Assembly: GCA_015499995.1 (NCBI GenBank)
Contig: JADNRV010000004.1
Location: 868,001 to 932,000, forward strand
Reading direction: 5' to 3'
Length of the DNA stretch: 64,000 bases
Origin: Flammula alnicola
Lineage: Eukaryota; Basidiomycota; Agaricomycetes; Agaricales; Strophariaceae
Made by a program: the position numbers and the translations under genes. This document shows, piece after piece, positions 13,029 to 24,573 of this stretch (positions within the stretch are counted from its first letter, which is position 1; every line of letters begins with the position of its first letter). The notes under the pieces were generated by a model. The model did no database searches. It was not told the DNA's origin and saw only the letters and a list, made by a program, of their open reading frames with translations.

Positions 13029-13638
13029 GGATAAAGCTATTGAGAAACCCCCCTTTCTGCGAGAAACCCGGGGTCCAACTTCAAGCCAAGGGGTTTCGGT
13101 TTCTCAATAACTTTGTCTATTTTTGAACTTTCGGGGCGCAGTCCGAGGGCCGGCCGTTTTTGCGTGCCTGCCTTCTTCTTGGACATGTTTTTCGATAATT
13201 TTTCAACACTGCTGGTAATTGAATGCATTAAAACAACTCGGAATAAGCTTTCTGGCTGCCCGGTGACATGGGAAGCTGAAAGCTGGACACCCATGGCACG
13301 GATATGTTTTTCTGAGGTCTGTCCGGTGACATTTTGGGCATCTATCCTTAAATATGAGAAGATCACGGGCTCAATAAATAACTTGGGGATGTGTGAGGCC
13401 AATCAAATGAAAGATGAACATCTTTGCATTAGGAAATTCAATTTTATGATTTTTTTGGGTCAATAATCCTCGATGTACACTCGAGATATGTTTTCAGTCA
13501 GGCAAAAAAGAAGTATGATGGCGGGCTGATGGAAGCCCGAGGCTCCGGCCGACAAGCTTCAGAAACAGGGTTTCTCAATAACAAAAGTTTATTTGATGGG
13601 GTTTCTCAGAGAAAGGGGATTTCCCAATAGTTTTATCG
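13029..13638. mobile_element. 610-bp MITE-like element with terminal inverted repeats
   Basis: The left end (GGATAAAGCTATTGAGAAAC, from 13029) is matched in inverted form by the right end (CAATAGTTTTATCG, ending 13638), and the similarity extends inward about 40 bp through CCCCTTTCT and GAGAAACCC. Further inverted copies of the TTGAGAAACC core lie inside at about 13095-13112 and 13570-13590, so each arm can also fold on itself. TAG occurs directly outside both ends (13026-13028, 13639-13641), suggesting a 3-bp target duplication; a 5-bp TAGGG reading is also possible. A 121-codon minus-strand reading frame inside has no recognised domain. Probably a non-autonomous DNA transposon. Confidence 0.65.
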
Positions 13639-13641
13639 TAG

Positions 13642-14158
13642 GGTGCTATGTCAAACTTGTAGTCCCATTTTATCTTCGAAGAAGGAAGTCCTTTCATCAA
13701 CCTTTCGTTATTTTTTATGGAGAAAGCTGTAGGTCTTAGAACACGAGGCAAATATCAGCTGCCACTAATTAAGATTCCAGATAGTTCTATTAATAGTTTA
13801 ACATTCATCTGCACTGGGCTTGCCTCTCCAATGCCTCTCACATTGTGCATCTCCCAATCTTCTCCCTACCCAAGGTATTCTAGCTAAGTAATGGCAGTCA
13901 TGTTTTTGGCCTTAACGTCATTTCGAAATCCGGTCTCGCTGGGAGAATCCTTGATTATTTCCTAAGCCTTGAGGTTGATTCCTAGTAATACTCGATCGCG
14001 AGTCCGCAGCGATTATATGAAACCTTGTACAGGTCTAAGATACTGAGCATAAGAGCTGTGGTTCCCTTCGACAGTAGCCTCGAGGTTTTCTATATAAAAA
14101 CGATATCTACCAGGCGCAACTGCCCACCCCACTCGACATCTCTCTATAGTTGAACTCT
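13642..14158. other. Intergenic region with promoter of membrane-protein gene
   Basis: AT-rich; no exon seen. The right part holds the promoter of the gene starting at 14159. Confidence 0.45.
14091..14100 (+). promoter_or_regulatory. Probable TATA box
   Basis: TATATAAAAA lies 59-68 bp upstream of the ATG at 14159, a good match to the TATA consensus. A pyrimidine-rich stretch lies between it and the start codon. Confidence 0.55.
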
Positions 14159-15089
14159 ATGTCCTTCTTCTCATCGGGTTTCTCCTCGAGTTCAGGTGTC
14201 TGGTTTGTGAGTTCCTCTGGCCGTTTCGCAAGTGGTTCTGGATCATACATGGGACGCCATTACTCTCCTGCGACCGTGAGGGCCCCGCCGTCACGGTGGG
14301 AACTCGCCCTTCTCGTCGTGTAAGTTTTATGGTGTCTGATTCTCCACAAGTCTACTCGACTCATAAATCGTGGGTTACAGAATACGTGTTATTTGGAACG
14401 TGATGGTTTCCACCATATGGACTCTCTGCGTATTGTAAGCTCTGTGCCATTTCATTGTCCTCCAAGTTCTGAGGGACTGATCAATTATATATATCTTTAG
14501 GTTTGTAGGAAACGCGGTACTGAAGGCATCAAACCATGGGCATCTCTCCTACCCTGATATCACCTTGGCCGCCACCGTAGGCGCTGCTATTGTCTACGGT
14601 ATATCTGGGATCGGAAGCGAGATTTATAAATGCCTACCGGAGTCCGCAACGTTTCCATATAACATACAATTCAGCGGAACCATTTTGCTTTTTGTTGTTC
14701 GCAAAGGCGTCGAGGGTTCCCTATGTGGCGTGGTGGGCGCCCTCGTATTACTCCCTAATGGAAACACAAATATCCAGCGCATGGACATGCTCTACGTAAC
14801 CGAGGCTGCCTTCTTGGGTGCCACTATTATCCTCGGGGGGCCCTGTGTCGTCGTCGGCTTCATATTACTCTTTATTGAACCTGGCCGCGTATTTTTTAAT
14901 TTGGGGAACCTCTTTCGACCCTCGGATTATGCAGTGCATATTACTCGTCGACAGAAGAATTCGGAGGCTCCATCTCAAGCGCCGACCAACGCTATTCCAC
15001 CAAGCTCGCAAAACATAGCCTCTGCATCGACGGCTAAGCCTGAGGATGATGTCGAAGTCGAACAACCTCCTCCATACTCCGCTGCCTAG
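14159..15089 (+). CDS. Four-span membrane protein with C-terminal PPPY motif
   Basis: Exons 14159-14319, 14381-14434 and 14501-15089 give 267 residues. A Ser-rich N-terminus is followed by four hydrophobic segments (around WELALLVVIRVIWNVMVSTI; LAATVGAAIVYGISGIG; GTILLFVVRKGVEGSLCGVV; and ATIILGGPCVVVGFILLFI) and a hydrophilic tail. The tail ends EVEQPPPYSAA; PPxY motifs (here residues 261-264) are ligands of WW domains such as those of Rsp5/Nedd4 ubiquitin ligases, so ubiquitin-dependent sorting of this membrane protein is a reasonable inference. I do not recognise the family; similar tetraspans of unknown function are common in basidiomycetes. It is convergent with the Arp2 gene, 210 bp downstream. 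Confidence 0.7.
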
Positions 15090-15299
15090 TTTCCGCTCTT
15101 TCAGCATATGTTTTGTACGAGTTTTATTTCTCCGACACATTTCTCGAAAGTCGTATCGAATGGTCTCGCGGTATTTCTGCTACCATATTTGTCTAAAAAT
15201 ACTTCCGTCTCAATTAGGTCCACCATAGTCGACATTTCCAGTTGTAAAAAAATGGGTAACATTTGTTCGAGTAAATCGACCAGAATGACTGTTTAACGT

Positions 15300-16941
15300 T
15301 TAACTATCTGCACGACCGAGCTTATCGAGTGATTTGACGCCTTGTTCGAACCATTCTTCTCTTGAAATCCAGAAATCCTCGCGGTTTTTCATGATATCAG
15401 CAAGCACCGCACCTCCAAGGAATACCATGTGTTTCCTGCGAGGGGGATCCTCGATCTTGATCTTAAATTTCTGCATAAATTGAAGCCATTCGTCATTCAA
15501 CGATCAATCGAATAGGAAGGGATGGTGGGAGGTTCAGGCTGCGGAAAGAGACGTACATTCAGCCGTGTGGGGTCGCCGTGCAAGAGACGCGTTAAATGGA
15601 GCTGCTTGATCTCTTTCTCGAGCCGACTGGGCAATCCGGGGTACATACTTGATCCTCCTGACAAGACGATGTGCTTATAGAGATCGGCACGGATATCAAC
15701 AGCTGCTGCCTGGATGGTTTCGAAGAGCATTTCTGAATCCCACAATGTATACCTTGGTTAGAACTGTGTGACCACTGAAGAGAGCAGAAAAGAGGGGCAC
15801 CTGCAACACCTGGCTGTTCAACATCTACAAGGTGGGGTTGGAACAAGCATTCGGGGGCTTCGTAACGTTCTGAACCGACTTTGATCGTGCGACCGTCGGG
15901 AAGCTTCCAAGCAATATTAGACGTTGGATTTCCAAGAAAATTAAGCAATGGGCTCACCGTGTAACTCTCGACAAGTACCGTTGTCTCCTCCGCTAGCTTT
16001 TTATCTAGCTCTAGGTCGTAGCTGTCGGGAACGACATGAAAACAATCATTGAACGCATAGGATCAAAACCAGGACCGACTTACCTGACGTAACATAGCTT
16101 CTCCTTGATCTCTCGTACAGTCTCAAAGTCAGCCGTTCGATTGAATGCGTATCCCCGCATAAGAAGCAGCTTGATCAGGTATCTTGTAACATCCCGCCCG
16201 GCAATATCAAGTCGGCGCGTCAGATGTGGCATTGCAAATCCATCGTAGACCGGCACTATGTGTGTCACACCATCTCCGGAGTCGACGACAACGCCTGTAG
16301 TCAGACCTATAGAAACAGCAGACTATTAGTAAAAAATTGTATAAGACGGAGCTAGGTTCCAGATGGATACGCACCTTGCGCATACAGCGTCAACACTGCT
16401 TGTATCGCAACATATACGCCTTGGAACCCATAATCCTCAAACATAACTTGGCACATCCTCTGCCTGTTAACCTTTGGGTTCATCGGAGGCTCCGTCAACA
16501 GCACCTTCTTCCCTTGTGGGTTGATCTTCAGCTTTTCGTCGAACGTGTAGTCCCACAAATGTTTCATATCTTCCCAGTTCTTCACAATTCCATGCTCCAT
16601 TGGCTGCGTAACTTGCAGATAGTTTCGATTCTCGGCTGCTTCATCTCCGACCATAATGTCTTTTATGATTGCTGTCCCGACGCGCTCCTCCGCGCGCAGG
16701 ATGGGGCGACCAACAATGGATGGAAAGACTAGCCATACTCGATTATTATTTGTACGTTTGCTGCGGTATTCAGAGGATGCGCACCATGTTCGGGGAAGTT
16801 GGAGCCTGCATAACCGACCTTGACGAACTGCGCGTCGTTTCGACAAGATACTCGTTAGATCAGAGTGACCAAACGCGACATGATAACCTGGAGACTCACT
16901 CCTGTGCCATTGTCGACTACGAGAGGGAGTTCTGAATCCAT
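15300..16941 (-). CDS. arp2: Actin-related protein 2 (Arp2/3 complex)
   Basis: Eight exons: 16941-16900, 16827-16785, 16728-16375, 16306-16084, 16021-15958, 15903-15801, 15732-15557, 15470-15300; all GT-AG and in phase, 391 residues, the usual Arp2 length. Actin-fold signatures are clear: N-terminal [18 protein letters not shown] phosphate loop, [23 protein letters not shown], the second nucleotide loop [19 protein letters not shown], and [17 protein letters not shown]. Arp2-specific text includes [20 protein letters not shown] and [12 protein letters not shown]. With Arp3 it forms the template for branched actin filaments; in fungi it acts in endocytic patches and polar growth. The chosen ATG gives the conserved [14 protein letters not shown] start. 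Confidence 0.95.
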
Positions 16942-17499
16942 CCTTGACGGCGTATGTGAGAGACAAAGTAGTGATGTCTACTGTGCATTCTGGTCCCTAT
17001 GATCGTGTTTATCAAGGTTTGTCTATCTTTATCGGGATTTAGTATTGATGTCGATAGGGCACCGGGCACCCTCGCAATTCCAGGAAAAAGCATCTTATAT
17101 GCATCTGAGTAAGTTGGTTGCATGGATTGATTGATTGATTTTTTGAAAGAGATACGTTTAGCATATTGGCAGAAGGGATAGCAGGCCAACTGAACAAACT
17201 GGCTAGTTACAAGTAGTTATGCAAAATTGTGATGGGCTCGAGAAAATAATACGAGTTACAAGTAGCGCTGGGGTAGCAGTGAGATCTAAGGCAAAAGCTA
17301 GTGCATAGAGGAGGACGTGCAAGCAGCCGTCCATACCGTAGGTAGAGGACAAGTTGAACGGTACCTACGTAGAACCGAAAAGAGAAAGTATTTATTTGGC
17401 ACAAGAATTCGAGACCCATCAGTATTCAAAGCGAAAGTAAAAACACGACAGCAAGGTACCATGGGGAGTAAATAGTAAATCGATCGAGCCACGCGATTT
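16942..17499. other. Intergenic region between Arp2 and P450 genes
   Basis: Holds the Arp2 promoter and the P450 3' end, both on the minus strand. No exon or repeat was recognised. Confidence 0.45.
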
Positions 17500-19408
17500 T
17501 CACTCGACGGTTGGTGCAACGAATGCATGGAAATGCCTCCCGCGATGAATAGGGACAAAATACTCGCGGTAACTTATATTTTCGATCCTGACATATTAAC
17601 AAGGAAAATCAGTGTGACAATGAGGAGAGCGGGATAGAGGACGACATAGCGAGGACGCACGATGCATTGTCAGGAACGAGGTCCAACTTCCTGAAAACGG
17701 TACCCAAAATCAAGTAGAGCTCACACCAAGCCAGACTATAGTCGAGTCGGAATTAGGCGTGCAGAATTGAAAGAGGGATAATTAAAGTTTACTTGATACC
17801 CAGGCAGCTCCGCGGACCTTTGGAAAACGAGACAAGATACTTCTCGAGTTCTGCGGAATCTTCCTGGAGCCATCGTTCCGGTTTGAACGTCGAGGGGTCT
17901 GGGAAAATGTCTGGATTGCCATGCACAATTGTGGCGCCCATCGATACGACGGTCTAGTGGCAAATAATCAGTCACTCGATCTGTAAAATAGAGGAATTGT
18001 GCTCACTCCTGCAGGTACAATAACTCCAGAAATTTCGGCATCTGTCGGTCCGACAATACGGGGGAGAGGCGTTACGACACCATGGGCCATTCTCAACGAC
18101 TCTTTAATGACTGCCGTCTACGTAAGGAACGCATGAGATCGACGGCTATCCTTCATATGTCTGGGATGACTTACAAGATACGGCAACTTTTCCAGGGTCT
18201 CGTAGCTAGCCGGGGCGTCTTTTTCGGGCCAAGCCTCCTTCAGCGTCTGGAAAAGTTTGCGATGGACATCCTTGTTACTCAGGATGTGGTAAGTCGCCAC
18301 TGTACACGTGTTTCCAACAGTGTCGCTACCCGCAAAGCGCATGTAGATGCCCTCGTCCAGAAGCCACTCGCGAGTGATGGGCGGAAGGCGCTGATTATCA
18401 GGTTGAGGGGTCAGAAAGTGGTGATAAATAGTCTCGTGGTCGGCGTCATGGAGCGAAGATGGGTCTTTGAGGATGGCATCGATCTGCTTGCCCATCTGCT
18501 TACGCTGCTCAAGGATGCCTACAGTGCTTGGTTTTAAGACGGATGCAAAACATTCAGGAACACCCAAGAGCAGAGTTTTGATCAGTGGGAAATGCCTGAA
18601 CACCCAGATCATAGGAAGCGTCTGATCTATGGCTGCAAGGATCTCGTTTTCGAAGTTTTTAGAATCAAGAGCGTTAGACGACCTTGCAAAGCAGTAAGAG
18701 GTAATGACCTCCAGACTTGTAGAACGGAACGCAAGATCTAGATTAGCCGACTTCTTGGTGAACTGGTATTCCAGTAGTCGCGAAATCAACAAATCGATCT
18801 GACCGCCCAAAGTCGTTAGGAAGAACTCTGAGAAATGTATTGCAATATACCTTCTCCTGGACCGTCTTTTCTAATTTAAGAATCGCGCGCCTCGAGAAAA
18901 AAGGCCCGATTAGGTTTCGTCTTTGCATCACTTCATGGTGATCAAACATGGCGAAGACGGATAAGTCAGTCGCAAAGCAAGAGTACATGTCAGGCTGCTT
19001 GGTGTGCCTGGTTCCTATCCCGTATATCTCGTTGTATGCACGTGGATCGCTGAAGTGGAGCTAGCGTGAAAGTGAGCGCTGGTTAATTGTAAAGATGGGC
19101 TATGCGTACTTCATTGGGAGCGATTCTAATGATTGAACCTACACAGCGACGACCGATAAGGACGTTATTTCCTTCGAATAAACACAAGATATCTTACCGT
19201 AACGACTATGGAGCTGCTCGAGATGCTCGGCCCACCCTCCATCCTTAATGATGTCGTAGTAGGCCTTGTACCACAGCGTCAGCGCGGCGAGGGGAGGACC
19301 AGGATATTTTGACAGAGGATGGCGGTAAAGACGCTCCACTGCCTTAGCGGCTGCTACAGCGAAGAAGCAGAGGGCTGCAATTGCAGCGAGAAGACCACGG
19401 GAAAACAT
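17500..19408 (-). CDS. Cytochrome P450 monooxygenase, apparently intact
   Basis: Eight exons: 19408-19198, 19138-19110, 19060-18851, 18798-18175, 18117-18007, 17953-17793, 17735-17661, 17587-17500; phases agree, 502 residues. A hydrophobic N-terminal anchor ([17 protein letters not shown]) and the [10 protein letters not shown] hinge indicate an ER-bound enzyme. Conserved elements: I-helix AGSDT at about 306-310, K-helix ESLR at 364-367, PERW at 420-423, and the heme loop [10 protein letters not shown] with the thiolate Cys at about 445. The segment [17 protein letters not shown] is typical of a large fungal P450 group often named trichodiene-oxygenase-like. Substrate unknown; no other biosynthetic gene lies nearby, so there is no evidence for a secondary-metabolite cluster. 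Electrons would come from NADPH-P450 reductase. Confidence 0.92.
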
Positions 19409-19971
19409 GATTGCGTTGGGGGGAGAAACTCTTCAGCGCAATGCAGAAGGATATTCTGCTGGTGACATTCTTTTTGTACGATTCCAGATGCAGCCCAGTA
19501 GCTCGAAAATGCACCAGTTTGCTAATCGTTCAAGTTTGGTACCATCTCCAGCCAGAGAAGACGAAAAGCGGACAGAACAAACATATCCGCTGACAGATGT
19601 CCGCGAACACGAATCTGGAAAATATGAAGCATGAAAATTTCAGCCAAATCATCAACCGACATTGCGAAAAGGGTATTCGCCGCGGCTGATCGCCAGCTAT
19701 CGCCAGAGATATCCATCACACACCTTGCATTCCGAGGTACAGACCTTTTGGGGATGGGGTTGGTATTCAAGGTCGTTAGTTTATCTTTACCCACCTTTAC
19801 GGGATGTTCGCCAATCGAGAAGGATAGACAGAGCCCCATATTTGACTGTCAAAATCTAGCTTCGTCTCCTGAACAAACCAAGAACTAACCGCGAATACGT
19901 AGCCCAAATTTGCAGAGACCGGCGGAAATGGGCGGAGTCCACTTGAGACCGGCAACGTCAAGGTGGTCATT
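19409..19971. other. Intergenic region upstream of P450 gene
   Basis: Contains the P450 promoter. No coding exon recognised. Its right end, TGGTCATT at 19964-19971, is the left target duplication of the hAT-like element. Confidence 0.4.
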
Positions 19972-21756
19972 CCAGTGAGAATACCGGCGGTTCAGGTTGG
20001 TTGTCTTTGGTTGAAATCGGATTCGGGCACATGTCACCGATCAAAACCGATAACAACACAGGATTTAGAATCTAACCGATTGTCATCGGTTAGTTTGGGT
20101 TGGCATCGACTCAATAAAAGAATTGCTGTAGCTTTAATAGAATGAGATTGGTTAATTTCTGACAATACCACTACATGTACTACGTGATACGGTGTACCGA
20201 AGAGAACCGAAAAGAACCAACACATAGTGTGCCATATTGACCCTCGCCATCCTACCCTCGAGCCACTTCGCCCATTCACAGCCCCATGGCCACAGCATTT
20301 CGTGCTTCCTTCTTTTGTGCGAGTTTCTCTTTACGCAGAGCAGACCATTTCTTAAATTAGACATTCAATTAGTTAAAAGATTGCGGGATGCTCGAGAAAC
20401 AAACTGACCTGCTTCTCGCTATCCGAGAGTGCTTCAAACGCGTCCTTCACCTCTTGCTTCGTGGCGCGTTTATTTGTCTTGCAATATTTGTCCCCAAAAA
20501 GATTCCTACAATTAGTCGGTATGATATTGTATCGACGTAGCAGGAACAACAAACCACTCAGCAAAGCTATTCGTCGAAAACGGCAGCATTCGGTGGATTC
20601 AGGGGTGCCGAAGGTGTGGTGAGGACACTTTCACAAGCGGATGGCAAGCCTGAGCTTGATGGCATTGCAACCATTTCGCTTTTTGTGGATTTTGTAGCTG
20701 GAGATGAGAGGTATCTGTTAGTGAAGAACAAGAGGAAGGATCAATAAACATACCATTCAATTTGAGGGCATCAAGACGAGAGGCCGCGGGGCCAGAGGTG
20801 ACGTGAGCAGAGTACGCCCTACAGAAGACTGTCAGTAACAGGCTAACGGCCAAATGACAAAGGGGAGAGAGACTCACAGGGCATTTTTCAGCAACAACTA
20901 GTAGGAGTATAGTAAGTATCATCCCAATAAGATTGCAAATCACACATACTTTGAATGGCTGAGATGCCTTCTGCGACCCGATCTCTCCATTGCCTAAACC
21001 CTTATCTCCACCCATTCCAACGTCCGTTACTTCTTCGAGAGGAAACACCGATCCCTTCGCAGTAGATGTGGCCAGTTCTGGAGGATGTTGAACATCTGGA
21101 ACCTTCGGTATTTTGTGGCGGCAACAGGGTTTGGTTGAATAATGGTGCCTACAATTTCTTGTATAACATGGTGGGCATTATCGAAATGATATTGTTGGTA
21201 CTCGCACCTGCTCATGACCACCGAGTTGCACATGCAGCGGTGTCGCACGGGGTGTTGGTTCGATAGTAGTCGACTTCTCTTGACCCGACTGGCGCTGTCA
21301 GTGCTTGAAAATTTTCTTGAGGGCTTTCGTTGTTTTTTATGGTGGTCTCAGGTTTCACGGCCGCGGCAAAAGCGCTGGCAGTTGCAATGAAATTCCTTCG
21401 GTTGAGAAGCCATTTAGGAATAGTCTTGTGTCAAAACATAGTGGTCGAGCAGAGCGAGGAGAGGGAGAGACAGACAAGTCGATCACAGTTTGAGGCAAAT
21501 GAGACGACACTGGTGGCAGTGCCGTGTGAACTTGTCAAAAGCGCTATCATTGAGATGAATATGTAGGGTGCATTTTGGATGAATTTAGGACATCGAGAAA
21601 TTCAGGCTAAGATTTATCCGAGGAGAATTGACTTCAATTGAGCTAGGTACAGAATGATAATAATTTGACCAACTATAACCGATTTGAACACATGGAATTG
21701 GTAAATACCGAGGGCAACCAATCTGAGCCAAACGGAACCGCCGGCATTCTCACTGG
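19972..21756. mobile_element. 1,785-bp hAT-like DNA transposon (apparently non-autonomous)
   Basis: The left end begins CCAGTGAGAATACCGGCGGT and the right end, read inward on the other strand, begins CCAGTGAGAATGCCGGCGGT: one difference in 20 bp. Weaker similarity (GGTTGGTTG, ATCGGTTA) continues about 80 bp further. The 8 bp flanking each end are TGGTCATT (19964-19971) and GGGTCATT (21757-21764), one mismatch. TIRs starting near CAGTG with 8-bp duplications are the pattern of hAT elements; KDZ elements also make 8-bp duplications. No transposase domain is visible inside. On the minus strand, a Cys-rich start at 21413 (FHCNCQRFCRGR) and several possible short exons are present. Confidence 0.65.
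20276..20589 (-). CDS. Small gene inside the hAT-like element, HMG-box-like sequence
   Basis: Exons 20589-20555, 20505-20409 and 20350-20276 are in phase and give 68 residues. The run KQEVKDAFEALSDSEKQKW resembles the last helix of HMG boxes, and the protein is about one HMG box long, but the first helix (NSFAEW) is a weak match. Additional in-frame coding may lie upstream (20600-21070, e.g. a segment with SAHVTSGPAASRLDAL), joined by introns I could not settle. It could be a captured host fragment or part of the transposon's own gene. Low confidence. Confidence 0.3.
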
Positions 21757-21764
21757 GGGTCATT

Positions 21765-24573
21765 GGTCAAGGTTTCTTTCTTTTGTTACAATGTTTGCCA
21801 GTGGTGCAAAAATATACCAACAGTAAATAAGCAACAACAACTTGAAGCTGGCTTGGCAGGGGATCGCAGAGTTGTTGCAGAGATTATAATCTCGCAGGGA
21901 CTAGGACGTCACTTGCCCTGCTCTGGACGCACAATATCTCCTGTATTCTTTTCTACTCTGCATTGACGCCAACTGTTGGACTCGGATGGCTCGGAGATGG
22001 TGTAACGGCCGGCTGCGCCACACGCTCTATCTCCTGGCGCCACAAATTGTTGAACGCCAGCGCTAAGGAGATAATGTCTTCCATGAAGCACGGAAACCTT
22101 GCTACAATGTGGTTGTGTAAATCTAATCCTCGGTAAGTTCTGTCCAATCTCTCCTCACAATTGAATCACAATGCGCCGCCCACTCCCATGCGGGAAGAAG
22201 AGTCGTCCTGGCCATGTGAGCATTGGTTCATCACCGCCGGTCTACAAAGATTCGAGTTCAGGGAAAGCCACGTAACAACAGACCTGCTTAGTGGCATTTC
22301 GTGTCGACGCGTGATATATGATAGCCCTGACATTTTTCATACGCGAAATCATAAAGCCCTGCAGCATCTCTGCAGCGGTTTGGAATATCGGCATAGGCCA
22401 TCCGTTACATATCAGCTGCACACTGGATCCTAAAAATGCACCATCTCATATTGCGGCACGTCATCAAATTCAGATGTTTGCCTGAGCCTGCAGGAACTTG
22501 TTCTATTCCTGTGTCCGGGGTCGTACTTGCCTAGAAAGGTGCATCTCTTGAACCTTTGTGCGGGGAGGTTTATGTACTCACAAAATATATAGTTCCTTAA
22601 AATATCTAGAGGTGCGGAACCGGGTATTGCGTTCAACAATAGCTCGGAAGCCGAACAGTGTCATCTTGTCGAAGTCATGATTGGGAATACCTCCGCGGCC
22701 AAACTTCCAGAAGTGGCCTCATTGCAGTCACCCAAATTGTCGAGCAAGAAGAATCATTGTGGATAGAAGATCAATAATCGGCGTTTATCACTCCCAAACC
22801 AGCGAAGACACTGGAAGAGCCTCTGCCTTCATTCCGAAGTTTAAAAGCTTCGTAACATTGAATTGGTCGATCGAGTTCAATGGTTCGTATTGGTGAACCC
22901 GTTGTCCATTCAAGTATCCAGAGAATTTTATCTTATCATTGCGCAATGTGGGTGTATGGACTCGCCCTCAGTCCCTGAATTTACACCATCCTAAAGTGGT
23001 CCTGCTGTGGATTTCTGCCAATGAAGCCCAAACCAAATTTTGATTAGATTGATGTCACCTACAATCCAGGATGTGGATACACTGACAAAAAAAATTGAAG
23101 GCCGAAGGGACGGTCCGGGTCATGCCCTAGTCCGATGTCAAGCGCCTACATCGGCTACTTGCCTGTCGAGACACGGGTGCAAAAAATTATGCAGGCATTG
23201 GTAGAAGCTCTGATATATCGACTTACCAGTACTCGCGCATTGGCCCGACGCGGCACGCCATCGTTTCGTCTATAATGGTTTAACTTTTAAGCAATATCAT
23301 CAGCTTGTCACTGTGATAGGTCATCGGCCATCCCATGCTCACATTGACTAAGTAGTCGTAATCAAGAGATAACAGAGAGGTCGTAAATATGCCATCTGAT
23401 CAGCGGAAATTCTCACCGCGGTTGCTGGAAGGGAGAATTGTTTTGAGTTGCCGCGGCGACACGTGAATTTCAGAACCCAAAGCAACTTGAAATCTGACAA
23501 CTTTGTGCATATAAATTTTTCATGCTCAATGTATGGAAGCACTTCGGGATTTTGAATAATTAATTGCACGACGAACATCACCCGGACGCTGTGATTAGAT
23601 TATGTCGATCGACTGTACATGGATCGAGGGTCTGAACTTGTTGTCATAAGTATATATGTAGAATGCAAACGTGTCGGGTGGGCCCACAAGCGGCCAGGCC
23701 ACGCTCCATACTTACAGTGACTCGACTTCGCCAAATCGTCGAATATTTATGAGTACTGCAAGTATCTAGGAATTATACATAAGTTTTTGCATTTTCTAAG
23801 GCTTTTGGACCACGGCCATATTTATTGCAATATAGAGTATATCGTATTGCACAGTTCGTTGTCAAGCTGCAAAATATCGTCTTTTTTGCAAGACCTTGGG
23901 TGGTTCAGGACCTGGCCAAGGTTCACGACTCCGAGTTGGAGTATGGGCGCCTAACATAAGATCATCTTTTTAGGCATCGGGGGTAATTATACGAACTACT
24001 AAATTGACATGAAAATATGTCTCCGACACCTGCCTGCTTCCTCAGAGTTCTTCAATAGCCATATACTAATGTACTCTTTTAATATTATTCCATTACTAAG
24101 ATTTATATTACTGTAGTGCGTTGCAATTTGGTTGCAATTCAAGCTCAAACTTCAAGCGTCGTTACCATGGTCAGACCTGACAGTGATAGCATTTAAATCT
24201 AACGCCTGCGCCGCTGGGTGTAGGTCAGTGTTCACAAACTTGTCAATGCATAAATAGTTACAGTAACGGTGCTAATCCAAGCTCTGATTATTTACTGAGT
24301 ATAGTTTTGCGTGTCGTTCGTGATGTGCGCGCTTCTTGGTCATGTGATTATGTAACACAATGGGCAACGTCACATGTGTGGGAATTTGTGCTGATTGTCC
24401 CTGAGCTTTGCATCCGCTCTCCCAACTGTGTCCTCTTCTGCTGTCCCGTCGTCCTTCATTTTTATCCTTACATTGCGCTCTAGACATTTCAGGTCTAGTA
24501 TCTAACGATCTCTTTACGATATATCTCCTCTCTTGCTTCCGGACTATCCTCAAGAGCCGAATTCCCATATGCT
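21765..24573. other. 2.8-kb stretch without a convincing gene
   Basis: AT-rich with scattered stops in all frames. One minus-strand stretch (about 22147-21953, text EDIISLALAFNNLWRQEIER) looks protein-like and may be a relic exon. The last few hundred bases must include the promoter of the gene starting at 24574. No terminal repeats were found. Confidence 0.4.

Noticed and set aside
17500..19408. Secondary-metabolite gene cluster around the P450
   Set aside because: Neighbours are Arp2 and a transposon; no synthase, transporter or other tailoring enzyme in the window.
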